From Megaustenia siamemsis (taxonomy: Eukaryota > Mollusca > Gastropoda > Stylommatophora > Ariophantidae): a stretch of 64,000 nucleotides of DNA. Below, piece by piece: positions 43,075 through 53,479 of the stretch. The DNA is taken from assembly GCA_032433765.1 (NCBI GenBank), contig JAVIAB010000049.1, forward strand, positions 22,349,403-22,413,402, given 5' to 3'. The first letter of the stretch is position 1, and each line of letters opens with the position of its first letter. Under the pieces are notes generated by a model. The model did no database searches, was not told the origin of the DNA, and was given only the letters and a program-made list of their open reading frames with translations. The translations under genes and the position numbers were made by a program.

Positions 43075-43912
43075 GTGTTGTGAATGAGACCTTCCACCGT
43101 CTATATTTGATCTGTGCTTTACGTCACATTCGTGCTGTTCATGACCGTTGTTGGAATTCCTTGACGCAAGTTATTTCCATGTTACTCATTAATGTAAACT
43201 ACTTCGTCAGCCGCAGTTTTATCTCTTTGGGGAATTTGCTTCGTGTTTTGTTCGTCGTAGGCTGCTTACACTAGAGTAATCAGAAATCTAAAGGGAGCGA
43301 GATTGTGTGTTCGACATTGTTGTGTGCTACGTCATCGTAATGGTTCCCTAGACCGGCCGTGCGCTAATCTTACGTTCTGCTGTTTGATGTGCGACGGGAA
43401 TAATTTGACGACTAACTGTGTGTCTATATGTTCGGAATTGGAGTCTACAACGATGGCCTAACATCATCAAGTGCTACGACGATCATCATTTTCAAGAGGA
43501 CGTGAATTACCGGTATATGGGGATAGGCGGCGGGAACAATTGAAGGCTATGCATGAAAAGTGTTCCTTGTTGCAGTTTCCTCACATTACAAGTCTCATGT
43601 CTGTGTTAGTCACCTCTAGTGACTCGGGCTGATAGTGCTCGTAAACCTGGGAGGGCCGACCATCTAAGGGCAGAATCCCCCTACAGAAAAAAATCATCTG
43701 CTGCCTTGCAGGAAGATTGGGGACAATCAAAGGCTAGGGAAAGCATACCTGAACAAAGTGCTGGCTGAAATCGGATGCACTGGGCCACTGGCGCAGAAGA
43801 CAGTTCAACGTTTTAACAGGTATTCAATCGGAGTGGATCTAACAGGCTTAAACAGACAGCTGTCTTCGTGTGAGAGTGTGGAGTCCTACTCCAATTGAGT
43901 CCTGATCGGAGA
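43075..43912 (+). repeat. Dispersed repeat R1, longest copy
   Basis: About 840 bp. Inverse of 13751-14545. Words on the plus strand: KIGDNQRLGKAYLNKVLAEI, GCTGPLAQKTVQRFN, GVDLTGLNRQLSSCESVES. Borders: GTTGTGAATGAGACCTTCC at the left and GAGTCCTGATCGGAGAG at the right, followed by (GA)n. No obvious terminal inverted repeats or target duplication. Confidence 0.75.
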
Positions 43913-44034
43913 GAGAGAGAGAGCGAGGGAGAGAGAGAACTTGATCAGAAAAAGGTGTTGAAAATACATCAGTCATGTAGTTGTAGTTCTTGCCCTGCTT
44001 AGTCTCAGGTATCAATTCAAAAGAATTAAAATCA

Positions 44035-44265
44035 ATAATTGCTAGCGGCCCGTGCCTGTGGAATCATCCGAATTAAAACTCGTCTCATTGAAGGATCCAA
44101 ACAAATAAAAGCAGCTGCAATCCCCATGTACCAGCCACAGCACACGCCAAAAGACAGAGCAGCACCGCAAGTGAATGCAGCCGAACTGTCCTTCGTCACA
44201 CGATATCTGCATTCATCGTAAGCAATCGGAATATCGAAACACGCTCCGAATGAAAAAAACAGCTC
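44035..44265 (+). repeat. Dispersed repeat R2, longer copy
   Basis: The first 130 bp match 30195-30330. A minus-strand frame of 104 codons (44032-44346) is Ala/Cys/Ser-rich and ends in a Met-Arg-Arg region; the plus-strand frame KTRLIEGSKQIKAAAIPMYQ is equally open. I recognise neither. Confidence 0.45.
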
Positions 44266-44299
44266 ACGGTGAGCACAGAGCATGAAACTCAGTAGCTCC

Positions 44300-44415
44300 G
44301 GCAGCAAGCCGGACTTGGAAAATGAGGAACCTGCAATAAGGAACACTTTTCAGACAGAGCCTCAACGTTTCCTGCTGCATGTCCACTATATTAACCGGAA
44401 GTCTCACATTAGTCA
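44300..44415 (-). repeat. R1-like fragment, diverged
   Basis: ATGAGGAACCTGCAATAAGG, AACACTTTTCA, CAGAGCCTC and AACCGGAAGTC follow the order of 14025-14110. About 70% similar by eye, so older than the other R1 copies. Confidence 0.5.
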
Positions 44416-44463
44416 TTTGCTGAGAAGAAATGAAGAAAGAATTCAGCATCAGGCATTCATGTG

Positions 44464-44640
44464 AACACCAACTGGTAAAAGAAAACAAGGCAGACCAAGA
44501 GAATCGTTACGCAGAAGAATTACTACGAAATGCTCAACCATGGAACTAAGAAACAATAAAGACCCCACAAGAACCAGTCGCACCTTGTATGTCGTGAAGA
44601 ACAATGACTTCCGCTCTACGTGACGTCTTTAGCCTCTGCA
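44464..44640 (+). mobile_element. LINE-K C-terminal sliver
   Basis: Frame TPTGKRKQGRPRESLRRRIT then TMELRNNKDPTRTSRTLYVV. The T-GKRK-GRP--SLRR block is typical of the last part of LINE-C-like ORFs. Confidence 0.5.
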
Positions 44641-44689
44641 GATGAAAGTGAATGCATATTTTAACTTTAATTGATGAGAACTCTTTTAT

Positions 44690-45240
44690 ATCTGTGGCTA
44701 AAAAACGTTACATATTAATTTGCTGTAAGAATTTTCACATATATATCTATATGCACGTTCATATTGGGATCCGCGATAGCTCAGTGGTTAGTGAACTGGT
44801 CTACAAGAGGTAAGGTTCGATCCCAACCGACGGGGCAGGGTTCACCAAAGCCTTTAATGGGTACCGGATTTTTTTCTGGGAAAGTAACGCGGCACGGACG
44901 TAATACCGACCACATTACCCCAAAAATCATGTGCTGAAGGTCTGTAAAATGTATGATCACTAACACCATATTTCCTATATGCCACTTGGCGTGACGGGGG
45001 TACTTTAATTTTTTTTTTTGCACTTGCACGTTTATGTTAATTACTGTAATAATCTTCACATGTATAGCTATATACACGTTAACGTTATATTACTGCAAGT
45101 ATCTTCATATATACGGTCATATACACTTTTATGATAATTGTTGCAAGAAACTGCATATATATATAGCGTTTTTATATTTTCATTTTAATTGCTGCAAGTA
45201 ACTTCACTTATATAGCTTTTATACGTTTTCGTGTTAATTG
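44690..45240 (+). repeat. Diverged flank of the 48-bp array, holding a SINE-1
   Basis: Degenerate units such as TGTTAATTACTGTAATAATC and CTTCACATGTATAGCTATAT show the array once extended left. SINE-1 occupies 44766-45024. Confidence 0.75.
44766..45024 (+). mobile_element. SINE-1 copy in the array flank
   Basis: GGGATCCGCGATAGCTCAGT start, GGTTCGATCC B box, TACTTTAATTTTTTTTTT end. Candidate duplication TGCACGTTCAT / TGCACGTTTAT (one mismatch) at 44752-44762 and 45025-45035; because the host is itself repetitive this is not certain. Confidence 0.85.
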
Positions 45241-46196
45241 CTGCAAATGATGTTGCCGTATTTAGCTTTTATAACTTTCATGTTAATTGCTGGAAGTATC
45301 TTCCAATATGTAGCTATATACACTTTCATGTTAAATGCTACTAGAATCTTCCAATATATAGCTATATACACTTTCATGTTAAATGCTACTAGAATCTTCC
45401 AGTATATAGCTATATACACTTTCATGTTAAATGCTACTATAATCTTCCAATATATAGCTATATACACTTTCATGTTAAATGCTGCTAGAATCTTCCAATA
45501 TATAGCTATATACACTTTCATGTTAAATGCTACTAGAATCTTCCAATATATAGCTATATACACTTTCATGTTAAATGCTGCTACAATCTTCCAATATATA
45601 GCTATATACACTTTCATGTTAAATGCTACTAGTTTCTTCCAATATGTAACTATATACACTTTCATGTTAAATGCTACTAGTATCTTCCAATATACAGCTA
45701 TATACACTTTCATGTTAAATGCTGCTAGAATCTTCCAATATACAGCTATATACACTTTCATGTTAAATGCTGCTAGAATCTTCCAATATATAGCTATATA
45801 CACTTTCATGTTAAATGCTGCTAGAATCTTCCAATATACAGTTATATACACTTTCATGTTAAATGCTGCTAGAATCTTCCAATATATGGCTATATACACT
45901 TTCATGTTAAATGCTGCTAGAATCTTCCAATATATAGCTATATACACTTTCATGTTAAATGCTACTAGAATCTTCCAATATATAGCTATATACACTTTCA
46001 TGTTAAATGCTGCTAGAATCTTCCAATATATAGCTATATACACTTTCATGTTAAATGCTGCTAGAATCTTCCAACATACAGCTATATATACTTTTATGTT
46101 AAATGCTGCTAGAATCTTCCAATATATAGCTATATACACTTTCATGTTAAATGCTGCTAGAATCTTCCAATATATAGCTATGTACACTTTCATGTT
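45240..46196 (+). repeat. 48-bp minisatellite, about 20 copies
   Basis: Unit CTTTCATGTTAAATGCTGCT + AGAATCTTCCAATATATAGC + TATATACA. Variants at the CTGCT/CTACT and TATAG/TACAG positions. Open in both orientations for over 330 codons because 48 is a multiple of 3. Confidence 0.96.
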
Positions 46197-46861
46197 CATC
46201 ATCATTGAGTGCCGTCTCCGCAACGAAGGTTGGCTACCATGGAGCGCCATTCTGCTCTGTCACTTGCTTTGATGGTGCAGATTGTCATATGCCGATTTGT
46301 CAATCTTTTGATGGTACTCGTCCATGTTAGTCTTGGTCTGCCTCTACCTCTTTTACCTTGTATTTTCCCCTCCAAAATTACTTTTAGTTGGCTGTTGTGT
46401 CTTTTAACATAGCCCAAAAATCTCATCAGTCTTTTTTTTAATTGTGTTTAGTAGTTCTCTCTTCATTTTTGGTTGTTTTAAGACTTCATCGTTTGTTTTC
46501 TTTTCTTTCCTTCCAATTCTATCTCATCATCATCATCATCATGTACCCTGCCGGTTGGCGTAGGCGATCATGTCCCTCCACAATCTTCTATCTACAGTGC
46601 ATCGTATCAGTTCTGTTGTTGACTGTTTTCCATGCCATGACACCAAGCTATCCAGTATTTTCTCTCTTTGTCGTCCGCAATCTCTATTTCCTTTTATTTT
46701 GCCAGTTGTAACCAAGTATTCCAACTTTCCTCTTCTCATGATGTGCCCAAAAAATGTTGATTTCTTCTTTCTGATGTTTTTTAAGAGCTCCCTTTTTGTG
46801 TTGGCCTCTTTATTCTATCTATTCCTCTATATATCCACATTTCAAAGGCTTCAATTACCTG
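46197..46861 (-). mobile_element. LINE-D insertion in the array, itself split by LINE-B
   Basis: Two pieces, 46197-46524 and 46812-46861. Minus strand: RFLGYVKRHNSQLKVILEGK, IQGKRGRGRPRLTWTSTIKR, WRSMVANLRCGDGTQ and TGA of the tail. Duplication TTCATGTT at 46189-46196 and 46862-46869 (8 bp). Confidence 0.88.
46525..46811 (-). mobile_element. LINE-B insertion inside LINE-D
   Basis: 9-bp duplication ATTCTATCT at 46516-46524 and 46812-46820. Minus strand: RRGKLEYLVTTGKIKGNRDC, LVSWHGKQSTTELIRCTVDR, RRLWRDMIAYANR and TGA from the reversed (CAT)n tail at 46525-46542. Truncated at the K-ANTKREL-KN-RKK region. Confidence 0.92.
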
Positions 46862-47045
46862 TTCATGTTAATTTCCACAACCACTTTGACATTAATGTCT
46901 GCACACTTTTACGCCCAGTCGTCGTTGTATGCTTTCATTGTAATTTATTCATGGAATATACCGTTAATGACAGCCTAATCTATAATAATTATTCAACGTT
47001 GATAAGTTACAATATATAATATCAGTTGTTTACTCGAGGCAACAA

Positions 47046-47302
47046 GGGAGCCGCGATAACTCAGTGGTTAGTGAACTGGACTACAAAGGACAAGAGGTAG
47101 GGTTCGATCACAACCGACGGCTCCGGTTCACCCAGCCTGTAATGGGTACTGGAATTTTTTTTTCCCTGGGAAATTAAAGCGGCACGGGCGTAAATACCGA
47201 CCACATTACCCCAAAAATCATGTGCTTAAGGTATGTAAAATGTATAGTCACTAACACCATATTCCCTATACGCCACTTGATGTGACGGGGGTACTTTACT
47301 TT
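47046..47302 (+). mobile_element. SINE-1 copy
   Basis: GGGAGCCGCGATAACTCAGT start (A box with G-to-A change), B box GGTTCGATCA, end TGACGGGGGTACTTTACTTT. No clear duplication. Confidence 0.88.
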
Positions 47303-47309
47303 TTATCAA

Positions 47310-47870
47310 AGATGTCTTTGCTTTACCCCAGCAGGGTAAAGACAAAGAAAAATTACATGCGCCCAAATGCGCAGCAGCAGTGAAGCTAACAGTGAGGAGA
47401 AATGAAAAAAATTATATACAGAAAAAGGCCTTAAACAGGAACAAACATACAACACGCGTACAAATACGTGTTTAAAATACAAAATAAATAATTAAAAAAT
47501 GGAAATTGAAAGAAAAATGAAAATTAAAGGAGAATAAAATTTAATTTAGTGTGACAAATAATTTCCTGTACAGTAAAATGTATGCACGTACATACCGTGT
47601 GCTCTTTCGTTCTTTCAGGAAAAAAAATATCTACAAGGAACTGTTTATGAACATTTTATTCTCCTTTAATCTTCATTTTTCTTTCTAGTTCGATTTTTTT
47701 TTATTTATTATTGTATTTTAAATACATATATGTACGTGTGGTGTATGTTTGTCGTTCTTATTTGTAGTGTCACATGTTACGCGAAGCTAAAACCATACCA
47801 TTTATATATATATATATATATATACATTTTGTTTTTCATTTCTCCTTTAACCCAGAACGTTGCTGTGTTC
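47310..47870. mobile_element. Decayed PLE-like terminal sequence
   Basis: 47310-47470 has GCAGCAGCAGTGAAGCTAA, GAAATGAAAAAAATTATAT and CCTTAAACAGGAACAAACA in the order of the 5.1-kb element but without the GTTTCGG core. 47640-47870 holds reversed A/T-rich pieces (CTCCTTTAA, AAAACCATACCATTT) and a (TA)n. Weak call. Confidence 0.35.
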
Positions 47871-47919
47871 TTCAAAGCTTGAAACATACCGCTTTTTCTA
47901 TTCGCCTTACATTTATCTT

Positions 47920-48056
47920 TTGATCATCACCAATAAAATTTGCCTACTTTTCAAAATATTATTGTATTTATACGTTCATTCTACTACATCACACATCTGC
48001 CTACATCTGCCTACACGTACTGCCTACACGGCGAAGCAGTTTCATGTTGAAACTTT
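47920..48056 (+). repeat. Duplicated segment, copy 1
   Basis: Matches 50405-50525: TTGCCTACTTTTCA, ATTCTACTAC, CACACATCTGCCTACA, CACGTACTG and CAGTTTCA-GTTGAAACTTTC. LINE-D starts exactly at its right edge. Confidence 0.7.
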
Positions 48057-48592
48057 CAACTGAAATAAACAAAAGAATAGGAATGGCAACAAGTAATTTT
48101 AATGCCATGAAAAATATACTAACATCAAAACAAGTAACACCAGGGCTAAAACTAAAAGTAGCAAATTGTTGCATCTTCTCAATATTACTGTATGGTGCAG
48201 AAACATGGACATTAGACCAGAAAACAGAAAAGAAAATTGAAGCCTTTGAAATGTTAATTTATTTAAGAATAGGTAGAATTGGATGGAAAGAAAAGAAAAC
48301 AAACGATGAAGTTTTAAAACAACTAAAAATAAAAAGAGAACTACTAAACACAATTAAGACAATACAAATTAAATTTTTGGGGCATGTTAAAAGACACAAC
48401 AGCCTAATAAAAATTATATTGGAACGGAAAATACAAGGTAAAAGAGGCAGACCAAGACTAACATGGACGAGTAACATCAAAAGATGGACAAATCAACCTA
48501 TGACAATCTGTACCATCAAAGCAAGAGACAGAGTGGAATGGCGCTCCATGGTAGCCAACCTTCGATGCGGAGACAGCACTCAATGATGATGA
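48057..48592 (+). mobile_element. LINE-D, 180-codon open copy
   Basis: Uninterrupted 48044-48586: TEINKRIGMATSNFNAMKNI, LTSKQVTPGLKLKVANCCIF, LLYGAETWTLDQKTEKKIEA, IGRIGWKEKKTNDEVLKQLK, IKFLGHVKRHNSLIKIILER, KIQGKRGRPRLTWTSNIKRW, MVANLRCGDSTQ, stop from (TGA)n. The youngest-looking LINE fragment here, but it lacks endonuclease and RT palm. Confidence 0.93.
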
Positions 48593-48679
48593 TAGTTACA
48601 ATTATCTTTACAGCCTCTTTGCATTTTTATGCATTTATTTGCTTTGACTCTACAACGATTACTATTTTGCCATAATAAT

Positions 48680-49134
48680 TGAGTCTACATATTCCCAATA
48701 GTAACTGACCACATCTTTGTAGCCATTAATTGACAACACCTTTGAAAAAATAACTCACAACATTTTGGCAAAAAAAATTGACATCACATTCGCAATAATA
48801 ATTGACTTGAGTTTTTTTCAATAATAATTGACTTCAGTTTTTCAATAATAATTGACTTCAGTTTTTCAATAATAATTGACTTAAGTTTTTCAATAATAAT
48901 TGACTTAAGTTTTTCAATAATAATTGACTTCAGTTTTTCAATAATAATTGACTTCAGTTTTTCAATAATAATTGACTTAAGTTTTTCAATAATAATTGAC
49001 TTCAGTTTTTCAATAATAATTGACTTAAGTTTTTCAATAATAATTGACTTCAGTTTTTCAATAATAATTGACTTCAGTTTTTCAATAATAATTGACTTCA
49101 GTTTTTCAATAATAATTGACTTCAGTTTTTCAAT
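48680..49134 (+). repeat. 24-bp minisatellite, about 14 regular copies
   Basis: Unit CAATAATAATTGACTTCAGT + TTTT; left part (48680-48795) has looser relatives (TAACTGACCACATC, AATTGACAACACC). The minus strand reads repeated IEKLKSII, an artefact. Confidence 0.95.
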
Positions 49135-49361
49135 GCGTGGCCGTGCGGCTAAAACCACTGCTCCGCTAGCTGAAAAACCGGCGTACGGTGTTCGAAACCC
49201 GCGGTAGACTGAAAGGATTTTTTCTATCGGGGGTGGAATAAAAATCCTGAGTCTCACACGTCGTGGCGATTGCTTGACCAAGCGGCCTTTATCCCTCGGG
49301 TTCTATCGGTGCCCCCCAACATACACCAGCAATGGTACTATGTGTCGTAAAGATAGTTTAG
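49135..49361 (+). mobile_element. SINE-3 copy 2, inserted in the 24-bp array
   Basis: Same layout as 27135-27385 without the C-run. Candidate duplication AGTTTTTCAAT / AGTTTTTAAAT (one mismatch) at 49124-49134 and 49360-49370. Array-type sequence (AATAATAATTGACTTG) resumes to the right. Confidence 0.82.
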
Positions 49362-49377
49362 TTTTTAAATAATAATT

Positions 49378-49700
49378 GACTTGCATTGAATGCGATGCTT
49401 GAGAAAAGTAACAAACAACACAAGAAGAGATAGAATACCAAATGAAACCATAAGAAAAATGGTATGAATAAAACCCTGCCAAGAATATATAGAACAACAA
49501 CAACTTAAATGGTTTGGCCACCTGGTCATAATGAATCCTCACAAATCACCATCAAGGGCGTTCTTCTCAAGAATGCACGGAAAAAGACCAAGAGGAAGAC
49601 CCAGAAGAAGATGGACAGATGCAGTGACAGAGACATGTAACAACAAAGGAAAATCACTAATTCAGACAGTTCGAGCAGCTCAAGAACGACAAATGATATA
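49378..49700 (+). mobile_element. LINE-F C-terminal fragment
   Basis: Frames: LEKSNKQHKKR, then KMVWPPGH-like, then in another frame RGRPRRRWTDAVTETCNNKG and SLIQTVRAAQERQMI before TAA. The layout W-GH, HG-RPRGRPRRRW-DAV, R--A-DR is the end of a LINE ORF. Its last 130 bp are the seed of the adjoining array. Confidence 0.7.
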
Positions 49701-50292
49701 ACCGCGACACCTTTTAGGTATCAGTGAGAAAGAGAAAAGAAGATTGATAGATGCAGTGATAGAGACATGTAACAACAAATGAAAATCACTAATTCAGACA
49801 GTTCGAGCAGCTCAAGAACGACAAATGATATAACCACGACATCTTTTAGGTATCAGTGAAAAGAGAAAAGAAGAAGATGGATAGATGCAGTGACTAGTGA
49901 CAGAGACATGTAACAACAAATGAAAATCACTAATTCAGACAGTTCGAGCAGCTCAAGACTGACAAATGATATAACCACGACACCTTTTAGGTATCAGTGA
50001 GAAAGAGAAAAAAGAAGATGGATAGATGCAGTGATAGAGACATGTAACAACAAATGAAAATCACTAATTCAGACAGTTCGAGCAGCTCAAGAACGACAAA
50101 TGATATAACCACGACACCTTTTAAGTATCAGTGAGAAAGATAAAAGAAGAAGATGGATAGATGCAGTGATAGAGACATGTAACAACAAATGAAAATCACT
50201 AATTCAGACAGTTCGAGCAGCTCAAGAACGACAAATGATATAAACCACGACACCTTTTCGGTATCAGTGAGAAAGAGAAAAGAAGGAGATGA
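49618..50292 (+). repeat. About 132-bp tandem repeat of the LINE-F 3' end, five copies
   Basis: GATGCAGTGA recurs at 49618, 49750, 49884, 50025 and 50160 (periods 132, 134, 141, 135). Each unit has ACTAATTCAGACAGTTCGAG and CACCTTTTAGGTATCAGTG. The first unit is the LINE-F coding terminus plus its untranslated end, so the element's own 3' end was multiplied. Confidence 0.92.
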
Positions 50293-50404
50293 AGATTTAT
50301 TTAATATTTGCAGTAATGAATTACTACATTTTTACAATAACAATTGATATTACATTCGCAATAATAATTGACTACACCTTTGCAATAATAATTTCTGCGC
50401 TATT

Positions 50405-50525
50405 GCAATAATATTTGCCTACTTTTCAGAATAACTGTATTTGTACTTTCATTCTACTACCTCACACATCTGCCTACACGTACTGTCTACACTGCGAAAC
50501 AGTTTCACGTTGAAACTTTCAGAAT
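50405..50525 (+). repeat. Duplicated segment, copy 2 (no LINE-D)
   Basis: Counterpart of 47920-48056 without LINE-D at its right edge; here it runs on into ATAATAAACGTTTATATTC. Confidence 0.7.
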
Positions 50526-50529
50526 AATA

Positions 50530-50790
50530 AACGTTTATATTCATACCGACAGAAATCTTTCCATTTCCGAAGGAGCTGTCCATAGTATGACAAAAGCTAT
50601 GAGCTTGTGTTGTTGCCCTTCCTCGTATGCATACAGATGACGGTAAAGTCCAAATTTGGCAAAACGTCCTGCTCCACATGTGGGACACGTCTGATGAGCT
50701 CTGGCCACATCGGTGTTCGTTCTACTCTTACAGGCGACGCGTAATTTTCCCGCCGCTTCGATTCGATCTTTCACCGCGAGACGGGCGCCT
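50530..50790 (-). mobile_element. LINE-H terminus with C2H2-like zinc finger
   Basis: Minus strand: KDRIEAAGKLRVACKSRTNT, then CPTCGAGRFAKFGLYRHLYA. Cys-x2-Cys, an aromatic/Leu spacing and one His are visible; the second His is Tyr, so the finger is damaged. C-terminal fingers of this sort close the ORF2 of several animal LINEs. Confidence 0.55.
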
Positions 50791-50824
50791 AGAAGATGTT
50801 AGCAACAACAGATGTCGGCTCTCT

Positions 50825-51385
50825 TCAAATATTAACTCGCTACACTCTAGGAATAACATTTATCTAAACTTTTAAAATAATAACAAACTACACTCTAGCA
50901 ATAATATTTATCTAAACTCTCAAAATAATAACAAATTATACTCTAACAATAATATTTATCTAAACTTTTAAAATAATAACAAATTACACTCTAGCAATAA
51001 TATTTATCTAACCTTTTAAAATAATAACAAACTACACTCTAGCAATAATATTTATCTAAACTTTTAAAATAATAACAAACTACACTCTAGCAATAATATT
51101 TATCTAAACTTTTAAAATAATAACAAATTATACTCTAACAATAATATTTATCTAAACTTTTAAAATAATAACAAACTACACTCTAGCAATAATATTTATC
51201 TAAACTTTTAAAATAATAACAAACTACACTCTAGCAATAATATTTATCTAAACTTTTAAAATAATAACAAACTACATTCTAACAATAATATTTATCTAAA
51301 CTTTTAAAATAATAACAAACTACACTCTAGCAATAATATTTATCTAAACTCTTAAAATAATAACAAACTACACTCTAACAAATAA
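50825..51385 (+). repeat. 48-bp AT-rich minisatellite, about 11 copies
   Basis: Unit AACAAACTACACTCTAGCAA + TAATATTTATCTAAACTTTT + AAAATAAT. Variants ATTATACTCTAACAA and CTCTCAAA recur, marking duplicated blocks. Related to the 24-bp unit at 53.5 kb (ACACTCTA-CAA-ATATT). Confidence 0.95.
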
Positions 51386-51387
51386 TA

Positions 51388-51622
51388 GTAGTTAGTGAAC
51401 TGGACTACAAAGGACAATAGGTAGGGTTCGATCCCAACCGACGGGACCGGTTCACCCAGCCTTAAATAGGTACCGGATTTATTCTGCGAAAGTAAAGCGG
51501 CACGGGCGTAATACCGGCCACATTACCCCAAAAATTATGTGTTGAAGGTCTGTAAATGTATGGTCACTAACACCATATTCCCTATACGCCACTTGGTGTG
51601 ACGGGGTACTTTACATTTTTTT
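51388..51622 (+). mobile_element. SINE-1 copy, 5'-truncated, in the 48-bp array
   Basis: Starts within the A box (GTAGTTAGTGAACTGG), so about 20 bp of the head are missing. B box GGTTCGATCC, end TGACGGGGTACTTTAC. Array-type sequence on both sides. Confidence 0.88.
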
Positions 51623-51825
51623 GCACTGTAAAAATATTTACCTAAACTTTTTACAATAATAACTGTCTACACTAATAAATAAATAATTATTTAAACTTCT
51701 AAAATAATAACTGTCTACGATAACAAAATAGTAAATGTCTAAACTGTTAAAATAATTGTCAACACCAACAAAATAATACATATGTAAATGTTATAATAAC
51801 TGCCTACATTCTTAAAATAACAGTT

Positions 51826-51882
51826 ATTGAGTTATTGGGTTATTTGCGGGTCATCGTCATTGCACCCCGAACATGTCATTAT
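51826..51882 (-). mobile_element. LINE-RH extreme 3' end
   Basis: GTTATTGAGTTATTGGGTTA tail, then GCGGGTCATCGTCATTGCAC. Minus strand encodes only the last dozen or so codons (ECNDDDPQITQ) with TAA in the tail. Confidence 0.65.
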
Positions 51883-51945
51883 AATAAGCATCACATCTAA
51901 ATGTTAATTGTGAAAAATCACATAATAACAGTTGTCTAGACTTAA

Positions 51946-52200
51946 CTCTTTCAGTACGGAAGGTTTTTATCAATTTAGTGGTGGAGGTTGTTCCAGAGAC
52001 AAAATTGTTCATGTTTTTTAAATATTAATCTACATGATTATATTTATTTAACACTTAACATATAGTATATATATTGCAATAATTAAACAAGGAATTATAT
52101 TTCACCAATACCAGTTGATACAAAACATAATAACAAGAAAATGGTTTGATTACAGTTTACACTAATCTAATTGAGAGTGACGCGAAACGTACGGAAGGAG
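51946..52200. mobile_element. Candidate MITE with short terminal inverted repeats
   Basis: Left end CTCTTTCAGTACGGAAGG and reversed right end CTCCTTCCGTACGTTTCG agree at most of the first 13 positions. Left flank is TTAA, right flank TTCA, compatible with a mutated TTAA target of piggyBac-like elements. 255 bp, non-coding. Tentative. Confidence 0.35.
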
Positions 52201-52761
52201 TTCAAATAGTTATTAGTTACACTCTCAAAATAATAACTCTATAATTATTATTTTTTTAAAAACTGTCTGATCTTTCGATCAAGAATTAAATGTCTACAGT
52301 CTACAATTTCAAAATGACGGTTTACACTCTGTTAAAAAAAAAAAAAAAAAACCCTCTACACTCTACAAATATAACAGATGTCTACTCTCTGCAAATAATA
52401 TAATAACTGACTACACTCTGAACATAAAAATTCTCTACACTCCACAAATAGCGTAATAACTGTTTACACTCAAAAAAATAGCAACTCCGTAAACTCTGCA
52501 AATAATATAATAACTGACAACACTCTACACATAAAAATTCTCTACATTCCACAAATAGAGCAATACATGTCTACACTCAAAAAATAACAACTCTATAAAC
52601 TTTGCAATAATAACTCTATAAACTTTGCAATAATAACTCTATATAAACTCTGCAATAATAACTGTAAACTCTGCACCATTTTTTCTATTTTTTTTCTAAT
52701 TTCCTTCAATAACTCTATAAACTCTGCAAAAGTAACTCTATAAATTCTGCAAATAACTCTC

Positions 52762-53475
52762 TGACAAGAAAAAATACAGACTAGATATGAATATCAAAAA
52801 GACTAAAACTATGATCATAAACAAAGACAATTCTCTAGACCTACAATTAAATATCAAAGTTGAAGGAATACATCTGGAGACAGTTCAGAACTACAACTAC
52901 CTGGGACATACTATAACCAGTGATGGAAAATGTACAACTGAAATAAACAAAAGAATAGGAATGGTAAAAAAGTAATTTTAATGTCATGAAGACCATACTA
53001 ACATCAAAACAAATAACACAAGGGCTAAAACTACAAATAGCAAAATGTTACATCTTCTCAATATCCCTGTGTGGTGCAGAATCATGGATATTAGACAAGA
53101 ATTCAGAGCAGAGAATTGAAGCCTTTGAAATGTGGATATATAGAAGAATAGGTAGAATGGGATAGAAGGAAAAGAAAACAAACTATGAAGTCTTAAAACA
53201 ACCAAAAATAAAAAGAGAACTACTAAACACAATTAAGACAAGACAAATGAAATTGTTGGTGCATGTTAAAAGACACAACTGCCTAATAAAAGTAATATTG
53301 GAAGGAAAAATACAAGGTAAAAGAGGCAGAGACAGACCAAGACAAACATGGACGAGTAACATCAAAAGATGGACAAGTCAACCTATGATATTCTGCACCA
53401 TCAAAGTAAGAGACAGAGTGGATTGGCGCTCCATGATAGCCAACCTTCGATGCGGAGATGGCACTCATTGATGAT
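52762..53475 (+). mobile_element. LINE-D, longest copy
   Basis: DYKYRLDMN-like start, then NIKKTKTMIINKDNS, VEGIHLETVQNYNYLGHTIT, SDGKCTTEINKRIGM, frameshift, IEAFEMWIYRRIGRM, KLLVHVKRHNCLIKVILEGK, IQGKRGRDRPRQTWTSNIKR, RSMIANLRCGDGTH, then (TGATGATGG). The array at 53480 starts right behind the tail. Confidence 0.9.
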
Positions 53476-53479
53476 GATG

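Larger units (their letters stand above)
51640..52760 (+). repeat. Degenerate AT-rich field of 24-bp-like units
   Basis: Irregular units: AATAATAACTGTCTACA, AATAACTCTATAAACTCTGC, CTCTACAAATA. Same flavour as the regular arrays on either side. Contains a LINE-RH terminus (51826-51882) and a short inverted-repeat element (51946-52200). Confidence 0.75.

Noticed and set aside
45234..46272. 338- and 344-codon frames on opposite strands
   Set aside because: By-product of the 48-bp array; the minus-strand one also runs into LINE-D sequence.
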